DNA of 64,000 nt, taken from assembly GCF_963576545.1 (NCBI RefSeq), contig NC_083655.1, positions 2,951,182 to 3,015,181 on the forward strand, in the 5' to 3' direction. The notes under the pieces were generated by a model that made no database searches, was not told the DNA's origin, and saw only the letters and a program-made list of their open reading frames with translations. The DNA is from Limanda limanda (Eukaryota > Chordata > Actinopteri > Pleuronectiformes > Pleuronectidae). This document shows, one piece after another, positions 1 through 54,374 of the stretch. The first letter of the stretch is position 1, and each line of letters opens with the position of its first letter. Position numbers and translations under genes: made by a program.

Positions 1-430
1 AAAGCAAAACGTTTATTAAATATTGAAAGTGAAATGTCCCATTGACACAAGTATTCAGTCGCTTCAGTCGGTTCTTAGTTGAAGCAGCGATTACAGCCTC
101 CGGTCCTCTTATGACTCAACGATCTATTCACACGTGGATTTGTGGATTTTCTGCCCCTTGTTCTCTGCAGATCCTCTCGAGCTCTCTCAGGTTAGATGGA
201 GGACAAACTTTGTCAGGTCTCCCCGGAGATTCCATCAGCTTCAAGAGTCCTGAGTGCTCTGGACCAGGTTCTCACGAAGGTCACCTCTGGTTTCCGAGGC
301 CCGGCTCATGTGCAATCAAGTCAGTCTTTGCTCAGGAAGACAATCAAGGTGGAGAAACATCTGTCCAGAGGCTGAATACTTATGTCAATGGGATATGTCA
401 CTTTTTTCTGAGCTGAGTGCAGATGAATGT
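1..430 (-). mobile_element. Tc1/mariner-like element remnant with poly(A) signal
   Basis: Inverted repeats at 26-58 and 372-407 (core CCCATTGACA-AAGTATTCAG) are Tc1-like ends. Between them, on the minus strand, about 128-202 encodes a transposase C-terminal piece, PSNLRELERICREQGAENPQ, then IHV and a stop, and GAGGCTGTAATCGCTGC follows, as in fish Tc1 elements. Most of the transposase is deleted. AATAAA on the minus strand lies at 12-17. The element sits in a col15a1 intron in the same orientation as the gene, and may extend left of the window. Confidence 0.82.
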
Positions 431-522
431 GGGGATAAAAAGATTAAAAGATTTTATCACGAGGCTTAAAAAAAGTGAAGGGGTCTGAGCGTTTTGTGAA
501 AACTCTGTAGACATAAACTTAC

Positions 523-41747
<41,225 letters not shown>

Positions 41748-42060
41748 CTTCAGTGGAGCCGAGCTTAGATCCCAACTGAACCTGCCCTGAGAGTGACAGC
41801 AGAGCGAGAGAGAGATGGAGCTCACTCTGCCTCTCTCCCCCACTCACTCCAAACTAAAGTCCTCTCTCTCCTCCTCCTCCTCCTCCTCCTCCTCCTCCTC
41901 CTCCTCCTCCTCTCTCTCTCTCTCTCGCTCTCTCTCTGGTTCCCAGTCAAACAAAGGCAGCTTCAGTGCACTGGGACTCAAGGGGCCCTTCGCTGAAAGC
42001 TGAAACCTGACTCTGTGCGGACCACCGCTTTCTTATCCGCCCCCGGCCCCCCCCACCCCT
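41748..42060 (-). promoter_or_regulatory. col15a1: col15a1 5' leader and probable core promoter
   Basis: Read on the minus strand, there is no ATG from about 42.1 kb to the start codon. The leader holds a long purine tract, (GAG)n then (GA)n, at 41870-41937. A GC-rich segment with GGGGGCGG and GATAAGAAAG lies at about 42010-42050. I infer transcription starts roughly between 41.85 and 42.05 kb. No clear TATA box is seen. An unannotated 5' intron cannot be excluded. Confidence 0.45.
41870..41937 (+). repeat. (CTC)n then (CT)n in col15a1 leader
   Basis: About 43 bases of CTC repeat and 27 of CT, read as a purine tract in the presumed 5' UTR. Confidence 0.95.
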
Positions 42061-42281
42061 CAGACAACTCAACCCCAGATACAAATTAACACACTCCGGT
42101 GAGTTCCTCCTCCTGCTCCTCCTCCTCACTGGTGGGGTTTTTCTCCCACACTCCCCTGTCCTTTAAAGCAAGTGTGGCCTTGACCTGTCAGGTGGTGGTG
42201 GTATGTGTGTGTGTGTGGGGGGGGCTGGATGTCTCAGGATTTGCAGCATCGAAAATATCATATTTTTTACTGAAGCTACAG

Positions 42282-42756
42282 GAATTTGTAGTCTTTGCCA
42301 CCTGTGGTTTAATAACTTCAACTAATGTAAACTTCACAAACTCACAATGTAACTAACAAGCATTCAGTTTCCATTTATATTCAAACCATTATAGCCAATA
42401 ATGTATTATTAGTTAATTGGCCAATTAAAAAAAGGCCAATAACAGCGTTTCAGAGACATATTGGTATCGTTATTTAGGTTTGTTGATATGCATAAAAAAT
42501 TACTTATTTCGTAGCATAAACAGAGCTGTGAAATATGAATTTGTTGTCTTTGTCACTTATGGTTTAATAACTTCAACCAATGTAAACATCATTAACTCAC
42601 AATGTAACATACAAACATTGAGTTTCCTTTTATATTCAAACCATTATAACCAATAATGTATTATTAGTTCACAGACATAGTGGTATCGGTATTTATGTTT
42701 GTGTATATGTATAAAAAAACTCTTATTTCATAGAAGAAACACAGCTGGGAAATATG
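42282..42756. repeat. Diverged local tandem duplication
   Basis: Two copies, 42282-42536 and 42537-42756, each starting GAATTTGT-GTCTTTG and containing TGGTTTAATAACTTCAAC and CCAATAATGTATTATTAG. The first has an extra 35 or so bases after TTAGTTAATTGGCC. It lies within 1 kb upstream of the col15a1 leader. Confidence 0.8.
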
Positions 42757-43789
42757 AATTTGTCTTGATTTATGTTAATTTGTCTTCATTTAAGTTCTAT
42801 ATAATTAGTTTGTGTGTGTTCTCAGGATTTAGAGTTACTTTGATTTGTATATTTTACTTCGAACATGTCTTTGTTTCAACACTTTCTGAAACCTTCATGA
42901 ACGAACAAATCCTTTCGGCCGACATGCTTTGGATTCTACACATTTTTGTGACACACACACTCAAACTCAGCCACTGATTCTTCTCTACAATCAGAGCTGT
43001 GATGGAGTGAGTCGTCTCAAACCTCTGGTCTCAAGAGCATTGTGTGTGCCGTGGTGCCAAATGGAATCTGCCGACAACAAACACAAACAGGCAGCAGTCT
43101 GGAGCCAGTGCAGGGGGGGGGAGGCTTTGCAGATAAAGAAGTGTTCAGACCTTGTCTCTGCACAGCTCCGACAGATAAGTGCCAGCGATGCTGTGAGAGA
43201 GGCGGCGTCGGTGATAAGCCGTCCTCACTTCACTGACCTCACGCAGGCTGACCAGAGGAGCTGTCAGGGGACATGGGTTGTCAGAATAAGAGCGTCCCAT
43301 TCCCCTCGACTGTTTTTGTACCAGTTCATGGGATTTCTGAGTTTTTAAATTCATTAAGTACCAGTTTAGATACTTTGTCACTGAACTGCTGCGGAAAACT
43401 CAACGTAATTGGGAGTTTCGTAGCCTTAGTCAGGACGATCTTGCTGAAACGTTAGTCTTAGTTTGTCCCCTTGCAGGACTGAAGGCCGGCGCATGCTTCT
43501 GTGTTTTCAGGGGCCCGCAAGCGTAAGAGCCCTTCCGGGCCCCTGAAGTACTTACGTATCCCTTCTTACGTGCTTACGTGCGGCGCCCAATTTTTCTTAC
43601 TAGATGGCAAAGCTCCGCAAGAGTCACAGAGCCGGCAAGTCTGTGATTGGTCTGTTAACTTCATCATTTCTGGAGTCGCATTTCCGGTACATGCCCGATA
43701 ATACCGGCGGAAACCACGGAAGATTTAGAAGAACGAATATGGACCAAATAGAAGAGCACTTGGCAGAAGAGATCCGACACTATGACCAC

Positions 43790-44171
<382 letters not shown>

Positions 44172-46597
44172 TATAACCCGTCACTGACTGGTGGATTCAT
44201 CCGCCAGAAAAAGGCTCTGAGGAGCCGCCGTGGAGATGTAAATAAACTTCGACAAAAACCATTACTCCGCCTAGTGTTCTGGCGGGGAATTGCATGGCAA
44301 CACGTGCAATGCTTGGAAAACCATGAATGACAACGAGTCCTGCGTCACAACTGTGTGAAAATCCGCAGACGCCGTTGCAGAAGCATGCGCCGGCCTTGAG
44401 GTTTGGCAGTGGCAGGTTGTGTGGTGCAGCCTTTAACCACTGAATTATTATGCTTGTTCTGCTGCTTCTTCCATCCGAGACACTGGCCTAACAGATCCAG
44501 GACCTGACAATCTGTCGGTGGTCTGCTCGCTGTGGTTCGATGAGCTGGTTGCAAGCTGCAGGACGGACTCTCGACAGGTCAGGGAGGTTGTAGACGTCTC
44601 AAATTTACAGTCCAACACAAGCAGGAATACAAGCAAAACAAATCGAGAGTGTTCCCAGAAGTTGCTGCGTCCGAGCACGCTGCCATCTTGCCTTGATTTC
44701 GCCGAGACACCCAGAATAAACATTCCTCCTCCACCTCAAAAGCCCAGACAGTAGTTTTTGTTCTTCTCTTTGTGTTGAACAGGGAAAGAAGGAACTAGAG
44801 TGTTTCAAGCTCAGTGAGTTCACTTCCCTTTGGACTCGTGTTATTAAGAAGTTGTTACTCAGCTATAAGTGCTTCTGTTAACAGGGAGTTTAGTTTAGAA
44901 GGAAGTTCCCTCATGACACCACGGAGAGAAAATGTCACTGTTTCTCTGAGTCACTGTTGTGGTAACAACATGAGCTTTATAAGAAGATGACACATCGGGG
45001 ACTGTGTTGCTTGGTGGAAGTTATATCTGCTTTGATAAAGAGCTTGTGCACGTTACCTGGCTCGTGTTTGTTCTGGACTCTCACAGCTGCTGGAACCTCT
45101 TTGCTGGGAGCTGCACATACGTTTTATATCAAACAGTGAAACTTTTATATTGCCTTGTTTAACCTTAACTAAGGGTTTTTACCAGAAATCTGAAATATGG
45201 AATGAAACCAGGAACCAACTTCAATGTGCTTGTGCAAATTAGTTGTATATAAACTAGAGGTTTCCACATGATAACTGAAACAAAAAGTGAAGAATCATCC
45301 ATCTATAAATGTAATATAATGTGGTGAAAGCTCACATTAATTTAATGGATGTTGTGCAAAAAAAAATACACACTGTGGCTGCCAAGATTACCCTGCACCC
45401 CCACTCCACCCACACGTTTAGGTGAGTGTGCTGAGGTCTCCATAGTAGTCTGTGTATTTGGAGATAAACAAAGCATAAAAGAGCATTCACTGCCATGAGA
45501 CAAAGAGAAAACACACGCTGGTGTTTCCATGCAAAGGAAACAGGGGGTGAGGGTGGGGGGGGTCCAGCCTGTGGGTGGCTGCAGATTAGAAGGGGTCCGG
45601 GCGGAGGTCTTTGCCGGTATGAGTCAGTCGAGATACGGCATCGTCAAAGCAGACGGAGCCGAACACATCTGCTCTCAGCTTCGAGTCTGGATGAGGCCGA
45701 TGTTTCCCCCCCCCCCTCTTGTGTTCTAGGGAGTTTCCATGTTGTGAAGCTCAGCTGCTTGTGGTTGTAATGAGTTATGGTGGTGATGAACGACTGAGTG
45801 GAGTTACTGAGTACTCATGCAGGCGGTGTTAAAGCACAAGAAGCCTGGTGGAGCTCGTGAAACGGAGGAGAAGCTGGAGTGAGGCCCTCTGAAGAAGTCT
45901 CTCTGATGAGCAGCGTCTCCTATCACTGGGATTTGAAATATTTCTTATCGCAGAAGTCAGGATTCCTCGCGGCTTCTCCGAAACACCTCGGTTGTCTATT
46001 AACCTTCAGACAAGAGCGACGGAACCTAATGACCAGTAACTTCCTGTGACCATCACCGAAACACCAGCGTCATGCACCATCTCCTGTTTCTGATGAGTCT
46101 GCAAATACAGCTGCAGCAACCGGGAAACTTCAGATACACACAAGATTTTATTAATCTGTCATTTCCCTCGTGTGTGTTTGACTGCAGAACTTGTTTTGTA
46201 TTCAATAGTTTACATATTTGATTCCTCCTTGCCAACAGATTGTTATCGACCCGACAACACTGCACGTTTTGTCCCGTCCTGATGTTCTTGGCTCTTTCTG
46301 CTCCCGGTTTAGAGTCAAGTTATGTGTAATTATTATTATTAGTCGTGTTTGTGTCTGCAGAGGGAATTGAGAAGTCGTTAGTGATGACGGACGGGTTTGA
46401 TTTGTGGGTAAGATATCGTGAAGCACCGTAAGCCATTCCAAAGCAGAGCACCACCCCCTTTGTTTGGAAAGTAGCTGTAGGTCGAGAACAAAAAGGGAAA
46501 AACAAGGATTTATTGAATCTAGTGAAACTTGATTGATTAGAAGCACATTTGAAACTGGAAACACATGAAGTGTGCAGGAAAGAACCACAGTGTTTTT

Positions 46598-46712
46598 AAA
46601 GATGGACGACAACACAGCTCCCCCAGAAGTGAAGCGAAAACATCTGGTGGCTGGCGGAGGTGCAGGTCTTAAACCCCGCCTCCTCCTCCATGTTGGTGGA
46701 TGGGACACATGC
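46598..46712 (+). repeat. MITE-like fragment
   Basis: Starts AAAGATGGACGACAACACAG, sharing AGATGGACGAC with the element at 12045, followed by AAACCCCGCCTCCTCC and CATGTTGGTGGATGGGACAC, which I recognise only as a dispersed fish repeat. Confidence 0.4.
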
Positions 46713-49700
46713 CACAAAAAAATGTTTGATAAAACTTCTCTTTCTCTCATTTTAGGTCGAGTTTGTTTTTCCAGTGAGTTTTGTTTTTTGGATTTTTCTC
46801 GTTAGTTGATGCTATAAAAACAGCATGAAACGTTGGGATTCAAAAAACAAAAGTATTGCAAGATAATGTAAAAGTTATTACAAAGGAATCATAAACAAGA
46901 TGAGTATAAATTCCCATCGTGACATTGTTGGGCCCAGTAGAAACCAAATAAATAACTATCCTCTCACTCGTTCTTTAGGGAAGATTCACAGGTTTTACAT
47001 AATAATACAGAATTGTGGAAAATGTTGAAGCATCACACATTCAGATTTAACACTGTTTAATCCTTTTTCTTATTTCTATTTAACTTTCACTCTTCGATTG
47101 ACACGGACCCCCCAGTCCTCAGGTTCGAGAGCGTTATGAAGCATCCTTAGAAAGACCAAGGAGAGAGAGAGGGGGTCGAGCTACAGGTCCCGAGGTCACA
47201 CTTTATCTCTGAGGGAGGGGTGATGGGGGGGCGGGGCTGTAGGCGCTTGTGTTTATCCTGAGTCAACAGGGAAAATAACAAGTGCCGCTGGTTGTTTTTT
47301 AAGCCGAAAGCCAAACAGAGCTTTCACAAAGAGGATTCCCTGCTTCTGAAAACCAGTCGAGCTCCGCGGGTCAGAGCTTCGGTGATTGGCAGGACCGGGA
47401 ACCTCAAGGTCAAGCGGCTTTCACAAAGTGAAAATGAGATTTAAACGGGTTTAGATCCTGAATCCAGTAAAGACCAAGAGAAAATATACTCGTACATTCC
47501 TGCATGAAGGTTCATTCCAGAAAACCAAAGCACACAGAAGTAAAAAGACAAATCACAGCTTGTTTCAGACTCAACTAAACTGGTCTTTGCACATTTAGTA
47601 TTTCTGAACAAAGCAACTTTAGACACAATAATAATCACCTCGACTAACAAGGTTAAGTTTCCACAAATTTACAAGAAACCTCTGATGAGTTGCTGAGCTA
47701 TTTACATGTAACAGATTATATGTCTAATCGTGATTTATGTCCAGCTGTTATTCTGCCAGTTCTAAAACCCCCAAACTGAAATAATTTAATGTTGGTCAGT
47801 ATCTTAAACCACTGTGGGTGTTTTCTTCATGATTTTGTAAAAGCTCCAACTCCTAGATTCCCATCTTGTTTACAACCAAGCATGTGTTGTATTTAATTTG
47901 ATTATTTATTATTCCAAGTTTTACTTTATTCAGGTTAACGCTAATCAGAAAATCATGTTGACGTGTTAAAATATAAATATAGAATAAGTTAAAATAGAAA
48001 CGCAGTTATTGTCGTCTTATTTAGCTTTGTTGCCTTAATTCCAATAAGAGAATTCTGCTTTTATAAAAGTTGAGAGAGTCTTAAATTTCTTGAATGTGTT
48101 CTAGCTCCACTTTAACGTTTCCTTTCCACAGATTGGGTTTACAGGTGTTTAAAGAACAGAGCGAGCCAAGCAGAGAGAAACGTCAACGCCACATTTTAAA
48201 TCCCATTTGTCTGTAGATCAATTTCTCCAAAATAGCTGCAATTACAGTCTCCAGCTGTAATCGTCCTTACAGGTGTTCCTGGCTGCGACTGGAGAATTCC
48301 GACGGGTTTTTACAGTAAGATGCCAGAAGTTTGACCTCCACGCTCGCCGTCCTTCACTGTGCAACAAAGCACAAGGCGTCGCTCCCTGGGTGTAATCCCG
48401 GGCGATGATAGAATCAATTACACGTGTCGGACAGACGGACAAGGGTAATTACCTTCGTTAAATTGTCCTCCTGCATTTTATTTGGAATTTAAAGAGAAAA
48501 TATGAAGCAGTGCTGGACGTAATGGAACCGTCAGTCACAGGAAGCAGCAACGACGGCCGCCAGATATTGTTCATTCATGAAGCACAAAGGAAAAACACAC
48601 AGGAGGAGTGATTCACGTGGAGGATGGAAGAATAATGTTTATACTGTTTGCTGCTCTCGGTTATTTACCACCAACGTTTCTGTTTCTTCTTTCTGAAATA
48701 AAACAATAACGTGTGAGGAAAGCAGATGATGCATAAATGGTGTATAGACACATTTTTAAGCGTTATAAGGATTCTCAACAATTCTGTTTTAACCTGGGGA
48801 TTTGAGTGAATAGCATCTGAACATGATCGTCTATAGGAGGGAATGTTTCAGATGAGTTTGGTGGGAAACTTTTGGGAAAGGGTTTTTTTCTTGATTAGCC
48901 CTATGCGTGGGATACAGATTGTGATATAAGGAGGGTTCGAATGACAAATACCTTTCTGTTTTGTTGCTGATGTGTGAGATCAACCTCAGATGTGCAGGTG
49001 ATTATCGTGGATGAGCAGCAGCTGCTTTCAATGAGCAGCTCGGGGTGAGGAGCATTCCAGCTCGGCCCCTTTTTCTGATCCCACACAATTCACTCCACTG
49101 AAAATGTTCCAATAAATAATAACCTAAGGAGTGTTTAAGGTCCCGGAATTCAGACTTTATAAGTTCCTTTTTCTGGTTGTGCAGACATACGAACATGATG
49201 CAAGTATAGAGGTTTATCTTTTGTAGCCTTAGGTCAAAGCATTAGTTTTATAAATAGAAATTTCAAGTCCCTGTCCAAACGTATATGAGTAGTTTAAAAA
49301 AACAGCTTTTTCTAAGCATTTTGGATTTTGGTTCATATGTAAACAGTGATTTAGATCCCTGAAAATGTTAATTTTGCAAACTTGCAGCTTGAAGATTTTC
49401 AGAAGGTGTCGTGTCGAGTGGGAAACCAGTTTCTAGACTCGCTGTCAATCGACTGGAACCGTGAACAACTTCTCTCCAGCTCCTGATTCTCCACCGTGGC
49501 TTTAAAGTTGCTTTGCTTTGCTCTTTCAAACTGATTTTGTCGTGTTCGTGTGGACGAGTCATGAAGCTGCTCCCGTCTGGTGAGTTCAGGTTATCTGAGC
49601 GAGGTGAGACTTTGATTTGTTGACCGAGCTCGTAGCCTGAAGCGGATTTTTCAAAGCAGCACAAGAAATCCTCCTGCTTATATCGCTAATGCTCGTTCTG

Positions 49701-49841
49701 CAAGATAAACTTTATCCGAGCAAAACACGTAAAATAACAAGTTCTCCCTCAAACCTGCAACTAGACAAATTCCAGCTTTTGAAAAACACAGTAATTATGA
49801 TATCAAAATGCAGGAACATTGGCTGAGTGCATGCACGCTTA

Positions 49842-49844
<3 letters not shown>

Positions 49845-49874
<30 letters not shown>
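49845..49874 (+). repeat. (GT)n microsatellite
   Basis: About 30-base GT run upstream of col15a1. Confidence 0.9.
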
Positions 49875-49876
<2 letters not shown>

Positions 49877-52753
49877 GTGTTGTTGATGCCTACAAGCCCC
49901 CCCGGCGTCATCTCACTCCACTGATGTTAAAGAAAACACGGCTGGTAAACACAGATGTGGTCGGGCCTGAAGCCGAGAGTCGGCCTCGGCCGTGTTTCAC
50001 CGCCCGGACACAAGAAGTCAGTATATTCACTGGATTCTCTCACATACTGTCCCCGGCCTGCCAAGAAATATGCCCCCCCCCCCCCCCCTTCTTTTTTTAT
50101 TCATAAAGCCAACTCTGTTCAAACATTTTCGTACATCATCGTCCTTCCTGCGTCCAGCGGCGCGAGAAACGGGTTCACGCAGGTTTGTTGAAAACCCCAC
50201 GTCTCTTTGAATTAACCTGTTTATTTACAGTCGGCAAAGTTTCTTGTGTCTGAGACGATTTACAAGGGATCAAAACTTCATCCTGCAAAAAAATATCTAA
50301 ACGTGTGTCTCGCACTTTGAATTTTCTTTCTGCATCAGCACATGTAAACAGGCTCATTAGTCAGTTTGGGCTGCTGGGATTTATTTGTGTTTCGTGTGAA
50401 CATTGCAATCAAAAGACGGAATTAAAGCTCAGGGTCTCACACCCAGAACAAAAGAAATCCCCCGGTTCACTGCAGAGAAACGAGCAGTGATCTGTAGATT
50501 CTGGTTCCTGCTCTGCATCAAACCGCTCGGTGGCAAATCAGAGAGAACGGCACCATGAATCAATTACTGAGCTGATATTACATTAACAAGTTAAAAGAGA
50601 AGCCGTCCTTGTGCGTACGATTCGGAGAATTCAGCGCGTGTGGCTCCAGGTCGGCAAATATTTCATGCATATCATGAATATCACAGAAAGGTTGAATGTG
50701 GTCAAGGTGAGGAACTGTCTTCCGGGGGATTTTGTTTGTCTTTGGGAGCTCTGGGTGGCGTCTTGTCCAAATCTCTGTTTTTAACATCTGACCCCCCCCT
50801 TCAGACCATAAATAATCTCCAGCTCTATGTTCAGTGATTCCTCTCCGACCTCTGACAGCTGACGTCTCTGTTGTGGGCCGGATCGCATTTTTGAGCGTCG
50901 ATCAAAAGTTACTTTTCCAGATGGGGAGCCGGGTTTTTTGGGACATAAAAAACAATTCCTGCATTTTGACTCTGTCCCTGACTTGTGTGTTATTTCCTCC
51001 CCTGCTGCAGAATCACGCTGTGTTTGCAGAACTCGACTTAAACACGAGGCAGCGACGTGTGAAATGAAGCCGCAGTGCAGATAAAAGCCTTTTCATGGTA
51101 TTCATGAAGGGTTTAGATGAGATTCAGATCTTAATGGAAGTGGATATTGCTTATAGAATTTGCGACTCGACAAAAGATGTCTTGTCTAATGTCGTCCTGT
51201 GTTCATTACCCATTAAAATTAAGACCTTTCCATTCCATTCAAATCCTGAAACCGTTTCTCGGGGAGTTGATTATTCTCTTCTGGGACTGGAATTGCTTTT
51301 TGTAACACGACATAATAATATGCATTGATGTTGCAGAGCACTAATAAGAAATACTAATGAAGAACGAGAAGACTCCAGAACTCTGAACCGTTTTCATCCT
51401 TTTATTCTTTCAGATAAAAGCTGCGGAGAAGGTTTCAGAAATCAACTGATCGAGTTCTCGTTCATGTTGCTGTGCAGAGCGTTTGTTTACCAGAAGATTC
51501 ATGAAACTGACACGAGGCAGCTCCGTCAGTGAGCGTTTCAGCCTCGACTTGGTTTCATAGTGTTCTGGCATTTATTTGTGTATATAGCCTATAAAAGTCT
51601 TTTAGAAACTTTAACCAAGTACTTTGAGTTCCCTAAACATAGGCAAACAGCAACCGAAAGACTTCGAAGGGAACGAGCCCAACAGGCTCTCGTCCTGCAG
51701 ACGTGACGGTGCCAGGTCCGAACGGGGTGGAGAAGGAACAGGAAGGCTCGGCCGCAGCTGGGTTTGGATCATGAAACGCTCAACGATCTGCAGCCACAGA
51801 CGACTTCATGCCCGGGCACCTGTCAGTGCACTGGCGTTCTGCTGGGATCTTTCCACGGTGATGTCAGAAGCTGCTGCAGCTCAGACCAGCACCGAACAAC
51901 ACGCTTTACCTCAGGGAAGAGAGATGATGTCGGTGCTGGACTCTGACTGGAAAGAAAAATGAAATTAACCCTGGTTCCTTTTTCTTTCTGGGGCCAGTTT
52001 TGTTTCAGATTTGATGGTTGAAGCCCAAACATTGACGAGGCTCATGTGGATGAAGGACTGAAGTCATCCACAGAGTCCGACCAAGATCTCACCACCAGAT
52101 CGACGGCTGTGGTATCACAGCTGCAGTGATACTTTGCAAGAAGAACAACAACATGTTCAAACATTAATAATTTCATTGATACATTTTCTGACTAATTGGA
52201 GCCAGAGTTGCCTTCTGACTGTGGGAACTTGCAGATCTGATGGGAACATTGACAATTGTCTGCTTGGGTTCATCTCCAAACAATAACAAATCCCTGGTTT
52301 GATCATAGACTGTATGGGTTTGATGATATCTTGAAGCAGAACAAATTTATAAAACATAGATCACTTTTTTTTTAGACATTTCAGTAACTTTTTCTGTTAT
52401 GATTTTTAAAAAAGAACCTATACCAGCTTTTCTGGAAGCATGAAGACGTAAAGCTTAAAAAACACACAAGAGGAATCAAGGGATTTGTCCAACAAAAGCT
52501 TGCACACAACCACAAAAACAACACACACCTGCCTGTCCAATGACGACAAACAATCAGACACAAAGAGGCCTCTTCTCCTTTCCACGCCGACTGATGACTT
52601 CATGTTCTGTGTGCGTCCTTGAGCTCTATTCAGATCACTGTCACCGCTCCATTGAACCCGATTATCTCCTCATCCCTCTTCAAGGACCCGCTCGGGTACA
52701 GATGGCGGCGTGTTATTGTTGAGGCCGTGAGGTAAGAGGATGATGAAACTCAC

Positions 52754-52898
52754 CGTCAGTGGCGTCTTTCAGGTGAAGCGGTTTCATCTTCGCCGGCTGA
52801 TAGAAGCTGGACGTCTGATTGCAGGAAGATGAGACAGAGGTTTCTTTCTGAACGGAGGTCAGGGCGGGGTCGAGGTTTTCATCAGCGCAGCTGTTCAT
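52754..52898 (-). CDS. Exon-like segment of unknown gene
   Basis: Not recognised. From an ATG at 52898 the frame is open for 48 codons to a strong donor GTGAGT in phase 1: MNSCADENLDPALTSVQKE, then TSVSSSCNQTSSFYQPAKM and KPLHLKDATD. An alternative reading is an internal exon starting at 52890 after the acceptor ATGAACAG. Balanced amino-acid composition, no low-complexity bias and the perfect donor make it more exon-like than other open frames here. It lies 11 kb upstream of col15a1 on the same strand. Its phase-1 end could in principle splice to col15a1 exon 3, but it has no signal peptide. A different upstream gene is more likely, or chance. Confidence 0.33.
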
Positions 52899-54279
52899 AA
52901 GCACAGAAAGGTTGTGGTGCTCAAGACGTCCGAGGTTTGATTGGATTTAGTCTGACTACACTCGTTCCCCTCAGAGGTGGACAGGGATCACACTGTGGTG
53001 GCTTAGCAACAGGAGATAATACTGCAATGAAATCATTTTCAGTGAGTCACAAAACTGCAGCGATAGAAAAGTCCAAACATTTGTGTTGCAAAGAAAACTT
53101 CTCCTGGAAACAATCACTGCAGAATAGAAAATGATTCACAGGGTTTGATGGTGGGAGCACATGTGCCATCACTTCACGTTCAAACAACCAGATTCTGGCT
53201 GAAGGCAGAAACAACAAAAAGCAGAAAATTAAACAGTTGAAATGACAGCGAGGAAATTAAACACATCCCAGCATGAGAGAGACAAGAGACCAGAGTGATG
53301 ATATGACTGAAGGAGACAGTTTGTGATGAATTACAACACAGATTGTTCAAACTCCATTTTACCACAGCAGTGGTAATAAAGGGCTGCAAACAAAATAATT
53401 ATATCAGTGAATCTGATCCATTAAATCTTTAATTTGTTAAAAAGATGAGGAACAAAAACAACAGCGAGACACGAAGGGTTCCCAGATGCAAAAACAAGTT
53501 TAATGCACCAAAGTTGATTCAAGGTCACATCTTCTCCTTCACATCTAGGAAGCTGCAAATTGTATAATTTGTGAATTGAAAACTCGCAGATGAAAAAGTT
53601 CAGGAGTCAGAAGAACGAGGCAGCGAGAGGTGGAGTAAATATTCACTTCAGGGTAAATCATTTACATCTGTTTCTGCATTAATGACTAAATCCAATGAAT
53701 AAACACCATTTGATGAGTTGCAGGAGGGTTAAACCAACACTGAGTGACAGGGGGGGGGAAGGTCACCTATCGAGCAAACAACAAATTTGTATTTACATTT
53801 TAAATCTATTTTAATTCTTACTAGAGTGTTGAAGAGGTCCACAGGGTCTGAGGTCCAAGGACAAGGAGACAGACGTCTCAATCCCTCTCAGCAGCTCTGG
53901 AGGAATTCAGATGTGTTGGGAATGTTGATTAAATTCCTGACTTAAAAACAAAACTTCTGACGATCAAGGATTTTTGCAGCAGGAATTTCAAACGTCTTCC
54001 TGCTTCACTTTAATTATTATCCATATTTTAAGTTTTTAGCTAAAATACATTAAATCTAGTGATGGGGAGTAAGTAGCATGTTTGCTTTGAGTAGCAATGT
54101 GCGAACAATGTGCTTTTACACCCTGAAAACACACACACACATACACACATTTGAAGTCAGCTGTCTAGTCAGACAACACACACATCACTGTTTTCATGTC
54201 CTCTCCTCTCACTGCAGTGACCACTTCTTTCCCTGATGAACTCATCACTGACAGCCCGGATGAATTTCCATCTCACACA

Positions 54280-54281
<2 letters not shown>

Positions 54282-54372
<91 letters not shown>
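54282..54372 (+). repeat. (CA)n microsatellite, 91 bases
   Basis: Pure CA run; produces His-Thr and Cys-Val open frames that are not genes. Confidence 0.97.

Positions 54373-54374
<2 letters not shown>

Noticed and set aside
12..17. AATAAA on the minus strand as the natural 3' end of col15a1
   Set aside because: It belongs to the Tc1-like remnant. The protein still lacks its trimerisation and endostatin-like domains, so the gene must continue to the left.
46202..46750. 182-codon open frame on the minus strand
   Set aside because: Overlaps a dispersed repeat; composition not protein-like, no domain, no splice context.
51624..51962. 112-codon open frame on the + strand
   Set aside because: No domain, no plausible splice or promoter context, composition of random sequence.
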